From a virus, in the IMG/VR virus record IMGVR_UViG_3300034418_011142, positions 1-64,000 of that record: a DNA stretch of 64,000 bases; one strand, given 5' to 3'. Below are positions 49,846-56,818 of the stretch, one piece after another. Both the position numbers and the translations under genes were made by a program. The notes beneath the pieces were generated by a model, which was not told where the DNA came from, ran no database searches, and saw only the letters and a list, made by a program, of their open reading frames with translations. How positions within the stretch are numbered: the stretch's first letter is position 1; each line of letters opens with the position of its first letter.

Positions 49846-51794
49846 AAGAAAAAATAAATAAATATATTTCTACTCCTTTAAATCCTTATATTAATTCGGA
49901 ACTAGCTGTTGAGTATGAAAGCATAGGTCAAACTGCTTCTGCTTTATCTTATTACCTAAGAGCAGCTGAATTAACTTATGAAAAAAACCCAACTTTTGCT
50001 TATAGTTGTTTAATTAAAACTTTTCAACAAGTACAAAAACAAACGAGAAGAGAAGAATGGGAAAAAGAACAATTACATACCGCATTAGCATTCCTACCTA
50101 AAAGACCAGAAGCATATTACTTTTTAAGTTTATGGTATGAAAAAAATGGTAATTATAAAAAAAGTTATTCTTATGCCTGTATGGGATTAGAAGTAGCAGA
50201 TCATAATCTCCCACCATTACCTCATGATGTAGGGTATCCTGGAAAATTTGTATTTAAATTCCAAAAAGCAGTTAGTAGTTGGTGGATTGGCCAAAGACAT
50301 TATTCAGAAACATTATGGACAGAATTATATAAAGACCCAGATGTAGATGAATTTCATTTTCAGTTTGTAATTAATAATTTAATTAATTTTAAATTACTAA
50401 AAAATTCTCACGGTTTACTAGAATATAAAAAAGATGGTATAGATAAATTAAAATATAAATTTAAAGGGATAGAAAATATAGAAAAAAACTATTCCCAATG
50501 TTATCAAGATTTATTTGTACTAACAGTTTTAAATGGTAAAACTAATGGAACTTATTTAGAAGTAGGAGCTGGGGATCCATTTTATGGCAATAATACAATG
50601 TTATTAGAGGAATTAGGTTGGAAAGGAGTATCTTTAGACCTTGATAAAAAGTTTCTAAATAAATGGAAAATGAAACGTTATCAAACTAATAAATGTATTA
50701 AACAAGATGCTACTACTGCTGATTACCTACAGATTGTAAAAGATAATGAGTTATCTAACACAATAGACTATTTACAATTAGATTGTGACCCCGCTAAAAA
50801 TACATATAAAGCACTTAAACAAATCCCTTTTGATAAATTACAATTTAGGGTAATTACTTATGAACATGATTATTATTTAGATGCAACTCGTTCTTATAGA
50901 GAAAAATCACGTGAATTTTTACTATCCCAAGGTTATTTACTAGTAGCAGGAAATATTTCACCAGATAAAAAATCTCCATATGAGGATTGGTGGGTACATC
51001 CTGAATTAGTTGATATGAATATTGTAAATTCTTTAATTAATGATGGTAAAGGTATTTTACATGCTAAAGATTATATTTTAAATTCCCCCTTTGATTTTGG
51101 CCCTGTTAGTGATAACACAGAATTTTTAAAAGTGCTAAGTAAAGAAATTATAGAAGATAAAGTGTATGAAAAATTCAATCCTATTAAAGAAGGAGATATA
51201 GTAGTAGATTTAGGAGCAAATGTAGGATTATTTTCATATTCTATCTTAGATAAAAAACCTAAACATATTTACTGTGTAGAACCAGAATCAGAATGTTATA
51301 ATACACTTGTAAAAAATGTAGGCAATAACCCTAATGTAACTTGTATTAATAAGGCTATAGCTGAAAAAACGGAAGAAAAAGTTATTAAAGGTTTATTTAA
51401 TAAAGATTCTATAGTTTGTTATAGTAATAAAGAAACATCCTGTCCTACTTTATCTTTAAAAGATTTAGTAAAACAAAACAATATTAAAAAAATAGATTTT
51501 TTAAAATGTGATTGTGAAGGGGGAGAATATGAAATTTTTACTAAAGAAAATTACGATTGGATTACTAAAAACGTTAAATATATAGCTGGGGAATTTCATC
51601 TTGCTGATATTTTTGATAAAAGAAATTTTATAAAATTTAGAGAACTTTACCTTCCTAAAAATAGTAAAAATTGGAAAATATTAACTATGGATTTAGAAGA
51701 TATTACATATAAAGTTTGGGATGATGACTTTGTTAAAGATGATGATTGGGATTTTCTTTCTTTTAACCTCTATATTAATAATATATATTTATAA
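49827..51794 (+). CDS. TPR-like region fused to two FkbM-type methyltransferase domains
   Basis: 655 residues. Residues about 1-200 are helical repeats with TPR-like spacing (SALSYYLRAAELTYEKNPTF). First methyltransferase, about 220-430: CYQDLFVLTVLNGKTNGTYL with EVGAGDPFYGNNT (motif I, 245-257) and DYLQLDCD. Second, about 445-640: IVVDLGANVGLFSYSIL, IYCVEPESECYNTLVKNVGN and IDFLKCDCEGGEYEIF, a textbook FkbM signature. Two different FkbM domains in one chain are unusual. FkbM enzymes methylate sugars and small molecules, so O-methylation of a glycan is inferred. It stands in the glycan island, and its end carries a promoter-like motif. Confidence 0.75.
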   Translation: MGTDRLKEKINKYISTPLNPYINSELAVEYESIGQTASALSYYLRAAELTYEKNPTFAYSCLIKTFQQVQKQTRREEWEKEQLHTALAFLPKRPEAYYFLSLWYEKNGNYKKSYSYACMGLEVADHNLPPLPHDVGYPGKFVFKFQKAVSSWWIGQRHYSETLWTELYKDPDVDEFHFQFVINNLINFKLLKNSHGLLEYKKDGIDKLKYKFKGIENIEKNYSQCYQDLFVLTVLNGKTNGTYLEVGAGDPFYGNNTMLLEELGWKGVSLDLDKKFLNKWKMKRYQTNKCIKQDATTADYLQIVKDNELSNTIDYLQLDCDPAKNTYKALKQIPFDKLQFRVITYEHDYYLDATRSYREKSREFLLSQGYLLVAGNISPDKKSPYEDWWVHPELVDMNIVNSLINDGKGILHAKDYILNSPFDFGPVSDNTEFLKVLSKEIIEDKVYEKFNPIKEGDIVVDLGANVGLFSYSILDKKPKHIYCVEPESECYNTLVKNVGNNPNVTCINKAIAEKTEEKVIKGLFNKDSIVCYSNKETSCPTLSLKDLVKQNNIKKIDFLKCDCEGGEYEIFTKENYDWITKNVKYIAGEFHLADIFDKRNFIKFRELYLPKNSKNWKILTMDLEDITYKVWDDDFVKDDDWDFLSFNLYINNIYL

Positions 51795-51799
51795 TAAAA
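51785..51799 (+). promoter_or_regulatory. Late-promoter-like motif overlapping the FkbM gene end
   Basis: ATATTTATAATAAAA covers the final codons and the stop at 51794, and ends 12 bases before the ATG at 51812. Confidence 0.5.
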
Positions 51800-51811
51800 C
51801 AAATTTGCATA

Positions 51812-52126
51812 ATGACACACACTTGGAAAATTTTAGACCTTAAAAGAACCATATCTGACGGAGTAGTTAATTTAGTATCGTATGGATGCTTTACAGAACA
51901 TGAAGAAGAACGTACTAGAACAATAGCAGACCTTGAAGTAACAGGATCTATAGATAACCCAGGATTTATTGCTTATGATGATCTTACTCAAGAAGATGTT
52001 TTAGGATGGGTGGATGCCAATGTAGATAAAGCTGCCATTGAATCTCAAAATGAGGATAAAATAAATGCTTATATAGCTGAAAAAGCAGCCATTACTGAAG
52101 CTAATGGTACTCCTTGGGGAGAATAA
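51812..52126 (+). CDS. Conserved small phage protein (DUF7936-like)
   Basis: 104 residues. TWKILDLKRTISDGVVNLVS and the closing TEANGTPWGE are of a type that I associate with small proteins next to tail genes in marine phages, whose role is unknown. DLTQEDVLGWVDANVDKAAI is an amphipathic helix. A small chaperone or a fibre accessory is possible. It has its own promoter-like motif and precedes a glycosyltransferase. Confidence 0.55.
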   Translation: MTHTWKILDLKRTISDGVVNLVSYGCFTEHEEERTRTIADLEVTGSIDNPGFIAYDDLTQEDVLGWVDANVDKAAIESQNEDKINAYIAEKAAITEANGTPWGE

Positions 52127-52163
52127 TTAAGATAAAATAGTTTTTAAAATTTAAAATAAAGTT

Positions 52164-53039
52164 ATGAATATTATATTTCAAATAGACGGTGGTCTAGGTA
52201 AATCTATTATGGCAACAGCCATGGTAAAAGTTATAAAAAAACGCTATAAAAATTGTAAATTAATAGTAGTAACAGCCTACCCTGACGTATTTTTAAATAA
52301 CCCTCATGTTGATAAGTTATACAAACCTGATCAAATGAATGGGGCATATCTTAAGTATGTTAAAGATCAAGATTGTAAAATATTTGTAGAAGACCCTTAT
52401 CGCCATTCTGATTTTATTACTGAAAAACACCATTTATTTAGAACATGGTGCAAAATATTTGGTTTAAACTATGGAGGAGAACAACCTGAACTTTATTTAA
52501 CCCAACCGGAAATAGATTACTTTACTCCTTTTTATAAATTAGATAAACCTATTTTAGCTATTCAAACAAATGGAGGACCACAAGGTCAAGGATTCAAATA
52601 CTCTTGGACAAGAGATATCCCAGATCCAACAGTGTTAGATATTATTAATCATTATAAAAATGATTACGCTATTATCCACATAAAAAGACAAGATCAAAAT
52701 ACCTACCCTGATACCATGCAAGCTTTAGATGGTTTTAGAAGTATAGCTATTCTGTTACAATTATCACAAAAAAGATTATTAATGGATTCTTTTGCCCAAC
52801 ATTTAGCTGCAACCCAAGGAAAAAAATCAACTGTATGTTGGGTAACAACTAAACCAGAGGTATTTGGGTATAAATTACATGATAATATTTTATCTAATCC
52901 TTTTACTAAAGACCCATTTATTCAAAATTCAATTTATCAACCTTTTAATTTAGCACAAGACATTTCATCTATCCCCTATAATGATTTAAGGGAAGTATTT
53001 GATACAAATAAAATTATAGAATCAATAAACAAACAATAA
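52164..53039 (+). CDS. Glycosyltransferase, family 9-like (GT-B)
   Basis: 291 residues. MNIIFQIDGGLGKSIMATAM gives the N-terminal loop of GT-B enzymes like the ADP-heptose transferases, with KLIVVTAYPDVFLNNPHVDK as the next strand and helix. The C-terminal half, DYAIIHIKRQ and MDSFAQHLAATQGKKSTVCW, matches the nucleotide-sugar domain, where GT9 enzymes bind the donor. T4-like phages rarely carry one. The sugar acceptor is unknown. It closes the island and is followed by a promoter-like motif for the tail genes. Confidence 0.65.
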   Translation: MNIIFQIDGGLGKSIMATAMVKVIKKRYKNCKLIVVTAYPDVFLNNPHVDKLYKPDQMNGAYLKYVKDQDCKIFVEDPYRHSDFITEKHHLFRTWCKIFGLNYGGEQPELYLTQPEIDYFTPFYKLDKPILAIQTNGGPQGQGFKYSWTRDIPDPTVLDIINHYKNDYAIIHIKRQDQNTYPDTMQALDGFRSIAILLQLSQKRLLMDSFAQHLAATQGKKSTVCWVTTKPEVFGYKLHDNILSNPFTKDPFIQNSIYQPFNLAQDISSIPYNDLREVFDTNKIIESINKQ

Positions 53040-53057
53040 TTTTTAATATAAAAATAT

Positions 53058-53071
53058 ATATTTATAATAAA
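53058..53071 (+). promoter_or_regulatory. Late-promoter-like motif (ATATTTATAATAAA)
   Basis: Nineteen bases after the GT9-like stop, eight bases before the ATG at 53080. Confidence 0.5.
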
Positions 53072-53079
53072 GTTACAAA

Positions 53080-53334
53080 ATGAGTGAAGTAATCAAATTA
53101 CAAGAAGAAGAATTGCAAAACTTAAAAAAGTTGCAAAACGAAGGAAACGAAATACAATTTGCTTTAGGGCAAGTTGAATTTAGTAAAATTAACTTAGAAA
53201 AAACAAAATCTAATATTCTAGAAAGATTAGATAAGCTACAACAAGAACAAACAACTGTAGCTAAACAACTTCAAGAAAAATATGGAGAAGGTAATATTGA
53301 TCTAGAAAAAGGAGAATTTACTAAAGCAAGTTAG
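53080..53334 (+). CDS. Small coiled-coil protein next to sheath gene
   Basis: 84 residues, nearly all one helix (EEELQNLKKLQNEGNEIQFA), with a closing EKYGEGNIDLEKGEFTKAS. It is a paralogue of the protein at 47352 by its C-terminal signature. Its place directly before the sheath gene suggests a tail assembly role. No known domain can be named. Confidence 0.6.
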   Translation: MSEVIKLQEEELQNLKKLQNEGNEIQFALGQVEFSKINLEKTKSNILERLDKLQQEQTTVAKQLQEKYGEGNIDLEKGEFTKAS

Positions 53335-53353
53335 TTTTTTGAAAAAGGTTTCA

Positions 53354-53368
53354 ATATTTATAATAAAA
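53354..53368 (+). promoter_or_regulatory. Late-promoter-like motif (ATATTTATAATAAAA)
   Basis: It precedes the sheath ATG by 25 bases; a partial copy (AATATATTTAAAA) lies between. Confidence 0.5.
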
Positions 53369-53393
53369 ACAATATTAAAATAATATATTTAAA

Positions 53394-55136
53394 ATGGCAG
53401 AAACTTTATTATCTCCAGGTGTATTAGCAAGAGAAAATGATCAATCTCAAATAACACAAGGTCCTCAGGAAGTTGGAGCAGCTATTATTGGTCCAACTGC
53501 TAAGGGTCCAGTAGAAATCCCAACTTTAGTTACATCTTATAGCCAATATCAAGGAATATTTGATGCAACTATAGAAAGTGGATCTACTACTTATTCTTAT
53601 TTAACATCCATTGCAGTAAATAATTATTTTCAAAATGGAGGAAGATCTATGTTAGTAACACGTGTTACTAGTGGTTCATTTACTCCTGCAACCAGTTCAA
53701 TTATTCCTACGGGATCTGAAGGTCCTACTACAGGTTTATCCCCTTTTGTTTTAGAAACAATTTCTGAAGGAGAAATTATGAACTCAACTTCAGATGAAAT
53801 TGGAGGTGGAGCTTTAGACTCAGGTAGTGTAGATAATATTAGATGGGAAATAGCTAGTGCTAATTCATCATCTGGTACCTTTAGTTTATTAATTCGTAGA
53901 GGAGATGATCAGCATAATAGAAAAGTAGTATTAGAAACATATAGTAATTTATCACTAGATCCTTATGCTTCTAATTATGTTTCTAAAGTAATTGGTGATG
54001 TAGATTATACTTTAGTAGAAGATACTACAACAGGTGAATATTATATTCAAGAAAGTGGATCTTACGCTAATGTTTCACGATATGTAAGAGTAAAACAAGT
54101 AAATTATAATACACCAAAATATTTTAATAATACAGGAACTGCAAAAGATATATTTACAGGATCTTTACCTGTAATTTCATCAGGATCTTTTGGAAACGCT
54201 GCTGGATCTAACATTCCAACAGGTAGAAAACAAAATTTCTACAATAGTATAGATAATACAGATTCTCAAGGATTGCTAGGTTCAGATTATAATAATGCAA
54301 TTTCATTATTATCTAATACAGATGATTATAGATTTAATGTTATAGTTGCTCCTGGATTAATTAATGCTAATGGATCTACAGGTACTACTCAAATTACTAA
54401 TATAGTTAATAACTCTATTTCTCGTGGAGATTCTATCGCAGTAATTGATTTAGTAAATTATAATGCACAAGTTACTACTGTAACAAACGCTGCTGCAGGA
54501 TTTGATAGTTCATATGCCGCTACATACTGGCCTTGGTTACAAACAGTAGACCCAAATACTGGAGAATTAGTATGGGTACCAGCTTCAACAATGATACCAG
54601 GAGTATTTGCTTATACAGATGCTTCAAGTGAACCATGGTTCGCACCAGCAGGTATTACAAGAGGTGGATTAGGACAAGTTACTAGAGCTGAAAGAAGATT
54701 ATCTACAGCAAACCGTGATTTATTATATGAAGCTAATGTTAACCCAATTGCAACATTCCCAGGAAGTGGAGTTGTAGTATTTGGCCAGAAAACATTACAG
54801 AAAAGAGCTAGTGCTTTAGATAGAGTAAATGTACGTAGATTATTAATTGCTCTTAAAGGATACATTTCTCAAGTAGCTGATAATTTAGTATTTGAACAAA
54901 ATACAATTGCTACAAGAAATAACTTCTTAACACAAGTTAACCCATATTTAGAGTCAGTACAACAAAGACAAGGATTATATGCTTTTAAAGTAGTAATGGA
55001 TGATACAAATAACACTCCAGATGTGATAGATAGAAATGAATTAATTGGACAAATTTTCATTCAACCAACTAGAACAGCTGAGTTTATTATCCTAGACTTT
55101 AATGTATTACCAACAGGTGCTACATTTCCAGCATAA
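53394..55136 (+). CDS. 18: Tail sheath protein (T4 gp18-like)
   Basis: 580 residues. The opening LLSPGVLARENDQSQITQGP, then QEVGAAIIGPTAKGPVEIPT, is typical of contractile sheath proteins. The C-terminal domain, with FGQKTLQKRASALDRVNVRR and FIQPTRTAEFIILDFNVLPT, is the conserved interlocking part. The middle is variable, as in the family. Sheath subunits polymerise around the tube and contract on infection. The tube gene follows 47 bases later with its own motif. Confidence 0.93.
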   Translation: MAETLLSPGVLARENDQSQITQGPQEVGAAIIGPTAKGPVEIPTLVTSYSQYQGIFDATIESGSTTYSYLTSIAVNNYFQNGGRSMLVTRVTSGSFTPATSSIIPTGSEGPTTGLSPFVLETISEGEIMNSTSDEIGGGALDSGSVDNIRWEIASANSSSGTFSLLIRRGDDQHNRKVVLETYSNLSLDPYASNYVSKVIGDVDYTLVEDTTTGEYYIQESGSYANVSRYVRVKQVNYNTPKYFNNTGTAKDIFTGSLPVISSGSFGNAAGSNIPTGRKQNFYNSIDNTDSQGLLGSDYNNAISLLSNTDDYRFNVIVAPGLINANGSTGTTQITNIVNNSISRGDSIAVIDLVNYNAQVTTVTNAAAGFDSSYAATYWPWLQTVDPNTGELVWVPASTMIPGVFAYTDASSEPWFAPAGITRGGLGQVTRAERRLSTANRDLLYEANVNPIATFPGSGVVVFGQKTLQKRASALDRVNVRRLLIALKGYISQVADNLVFEQNTIATRNNFLTQVNPYLESVQQRQGLYAFKVVMDDTNNTPDVIDRNELIGQIFIQPTRTAEFIILDFNVLPTGATFPA

Positions 55137-55151
55137 AAATTAAAAAATAGA

Positions 55152-55164
55152 ATATTTATAATAG
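55152..55164 (+). promoter_or_regulatory. Late-promoter-like motif (ATATTTATAATAG)
   Basis: It lies 15 bases after the sheath stop and 19 bases before the tube ATG. Confidence 0.5.
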
Positions 55165-55183
55165 ATAAAAAAACATATACAAA

Positions 55184-55672
55184 ATGGCAGTATTAGATCC
55201 AAACGAAATATTTTTTACAGCTTTTGAACCAAAACAAAAGAACAGGTTCATTATGTACATTGATGGATTTCCATCTTATATAATGAAAGGTGTAGGAGCT
55301 GTAACTGTAGAACAAGGAACAGTACCTTTGAACCACATTAATGTTGAAAGATATGTAAAAGGTAAAACAAAATGGGGTACTATTGAATTTACATTATTTG
55401 ATCCAATCACCCCATCTGGTGCCCAAGCAGTAATGGAATGGGTACGTTTACACCACGAATCAGTAACTGGTAGAGATGGTTATAGTGATTTCTATAAGAA
55501 AGACTTAACAATTAATGTACTAGGACCTGTAGGTGATATCGTTTCAGAATGGATTATCAAAGGAGCAATGATTACAAATGCTTCATTTGGGGATTTCAAT
55601 TGGGATACTGAAAATGCTGCTCAAGAACTTACAATGACTGTACAACCAGATTATTGTATATTAAATTTCTAA
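55184..55672 (+). CDS. 19: Tail tube protein (T4 gp19-like)
   Basis: 162 residues, practically the T4 gp19 length. FEPKQKNRFIMYIDGFPSYI, then GKTKWGTIEFTLFDPITPSG and KDLTINVLGPVGDIVSEWII, with a closing NAAQELTMTVQPDYCIL, are conserved tube segments. Hexamers of this protein form the inner tube around the tape measure. A terminator hairpin follows 31 bases after the stop, which would help set the high tube level apart from the baseplate genes. Confidence 0.93.
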   Translation: MAVLDPNEIFFTAFEPKQKNRFIMYIDGFPSYIMKGVGAVTVEQGTVPLNHINVERYVKGKTKWGTIEFTLFDPITPSGAQAVMEWVRLHHESVTGRDGYSDFYKKDLTINVLGPVGDIVSEWIIKGAMITNASFGDFNWDTENAAQELTMTVQPDYCILNF

Positions 55673-55703
55673 TACAACCAACCCTCACATACCTCAAAAA
55701 ATT

Positions 55704-55729
55704 GCTTGGCTTCGGTCAAGCTTTTTTTT
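55704..55729 (+). terminator. Intrinsic terminator with TTCG loop
   Basis: GCTTGGC (55704-55710) pairs with GTCAAGC (55715-55721) around TTCG, one G-T pair, then eight T residues. It ends the tube transcript. Confidence 0.85.
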
Positions 55730-55735
55730 ATCTTA

Positions 55736-55747
55736 ATATTTATCAAC
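55736..55747 (+). promoter_or_regulatory. Late-promoter-like motif (ATATTTATCAAC)
   Basis: Seven bases after the terminator T run; 28 bases before the ATG at 55776. Confidence 0.45.
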
Positions 55748-55775
55748 GTAAAAACGTTTTAATTAAATAAAGATT

Positions 55776-56501
55776 ATGAGTGAATTTAAATTCCCAACTG
55801 AAGAAGTTGAATTGCCATCAAAAGGATTAGTTTATCCTGAAGATAATCCTCTTTCAAGTGGTAAAGTTGAAATTAAATATATGACTGCTAAGGAAGAAGA
55901 TATTTTATCTAACCAATCTTATATCCAAAAAGGTACAGTTTTAGATAAATTATTAGAATCTGTAATTATTTCTAAAATTAATATTAATGATTTAATTATA
56001 GGGGATAAAAATGCTTTACTAGTAGCTACTCGTATTTTAGGATATGGAAAAAAATATTCTTTTACTTATAATAGAAAGCAATATGATATAGATTTAACTG
56101 AATTAGAAAACAAACCATTTGATGAATCTTTAATTACTAAAGGTAAAAATGAGTTTTCTTTTACTCTTCCTAATAGTGGAACCCTTATTACCTATAAAAT
56201 CCTTACAGGAAATGATGAGAAAAAAATAGAAAGAGAATTAGCTGGGCTTAAAAAACTTAATAAAGATAATGTTCCCCAACTTACTACTAGATTAAAGTAT
56301 ATTATTACATCTGTTGATGGTGAAACTGAAACTAAAAAAATTAGAGAATTTGTTGATGGGTATTTACTAGCTCGTGATTCCCGTGCTTTTAGAGAACATA
56401 TGGCCCAAACCCAACCAGATGTTGATTTAACTTATGTCATTGACAGTGGAGAGGAGGTAAGTGTGCCCATTGGGCTTAACTTTTTTTGGCCTGACCTCTG
56501 A
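55776..56501 (+). CDS. 26: Baseplate hub assembly protein (T4 gp26-like)
   Basis: 241 residues. MSEFKFPTEEVELPSKGLVY with SSGKVEIKYMTAKEEDIL is the hallmark of the T4 baseplate protein family PF12322 (gp26), involved in assembly of the central hub. The chain ends FFWPDL, and the stop lies 40 bases inside another reading frame that continues for about 93 codons. A run of seven T residues at 56481-56487 lies at the place where a +1 shift would join both. The tape-measure-like gene follows, the usual place of frameshifted tail chaperones. Confidence 0.8.
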   Translation: MSEFKFPTEEVELPSKGLVYPEDNPLSSGKVEIKYMTAKEEDILSNQSYIQKGTVLDKLLESVIISKININDLIIGDKNALLVATRILGYGKKYSFTYNRKQYDIDLTELENKPFDESLITKGKNEFSFTLPNSGTLITYKILTGNDEKKIERELAGLKKLNKDNVPQLTTRLKYIITSVDGETETKKIREFVDGYLLARDSRAFREHMAQTQPDVDLTYVIDSGEEVSVPIGLNFFWPDL

Positions 56502-56781
56502 AATAGCATCCGAAGCTAGAGTTGGATTATTTAAACAAATCCACGAAATAATATTCCATGGGAAAGGTGGGTATGATTTTTATACCATATATAATATGCC
56601 TATTTGGTTACGAAAATATACTTACTCAGAAATTAAAAAGTGGTATGAACAAGAAGCAGATGCGGCAAAAGGCAAAACTTCTAAAAACGAAACTAACCTA
56701 ATTAATCCAGATGGCTCTGTAAATACCCCAGAGTTTTTAAAAGCATCAAAACCATATAAGGGGAAAAGCAGCTATAAATAG
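56461..56781 (+). CDS. Hub chaperone-like protein (gp51-like), possibly made by frameshift
   Basis: 106 residues if started at the GTG at 56461, which has a strong AGGAGG three bases before it, inside the gp26-like gene in the +1 frame. The part after the T run, SEIASEARVGLFKQIHEIIF with YDFYTIYNMPIWLRKYTYSE, is the conserved-looking part and resembles small gp51-like hub assembly proteins. The residues before it (CPLGLTFFG) look like a frame shadow of VPIGLNFFW. Independent initiation and +1 frameshifting from the upstream gene are both possible. The stop lies in a terminator stem. Confidence 0.65.
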   Translation: MCPLGLTFFGLTSEIASEARVGLFKQIHEIIFHGKGGYDFYTIYNMPIWLRKYTYSEIKKWYEQEADAAKGKTSKNETNLINPDGSVNTPEFLKASKPYKGKSSYK

Positions 56782-56792
56782 TTGCTTTTTTT
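56765..56792 (+). terminator. Intrinsic terminator overlapping gene end
   Basis: AAAGCAGCTA (56765-56774) pairs with TAGTTGCTTT (56779-56788) with one G-T pair around TAAA, then T residues. The stop codon TAG at 56779 is part of the stem. Confidence 0.7.
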
Positions 56793-56793
56793 A

Positions 56794-56804
56794 ATATTTA
56801 TAAC
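56794..56804 (+). promoter_or_regulatory. Late-promoter-like motif (ATATTTATAAC)
   Basis: It directly follows the terminator T run and ends 14 bases before the ATG at 56819. Confidence 0.5.
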
Positions 56805-56818
56805 ATATACATTTTTAT

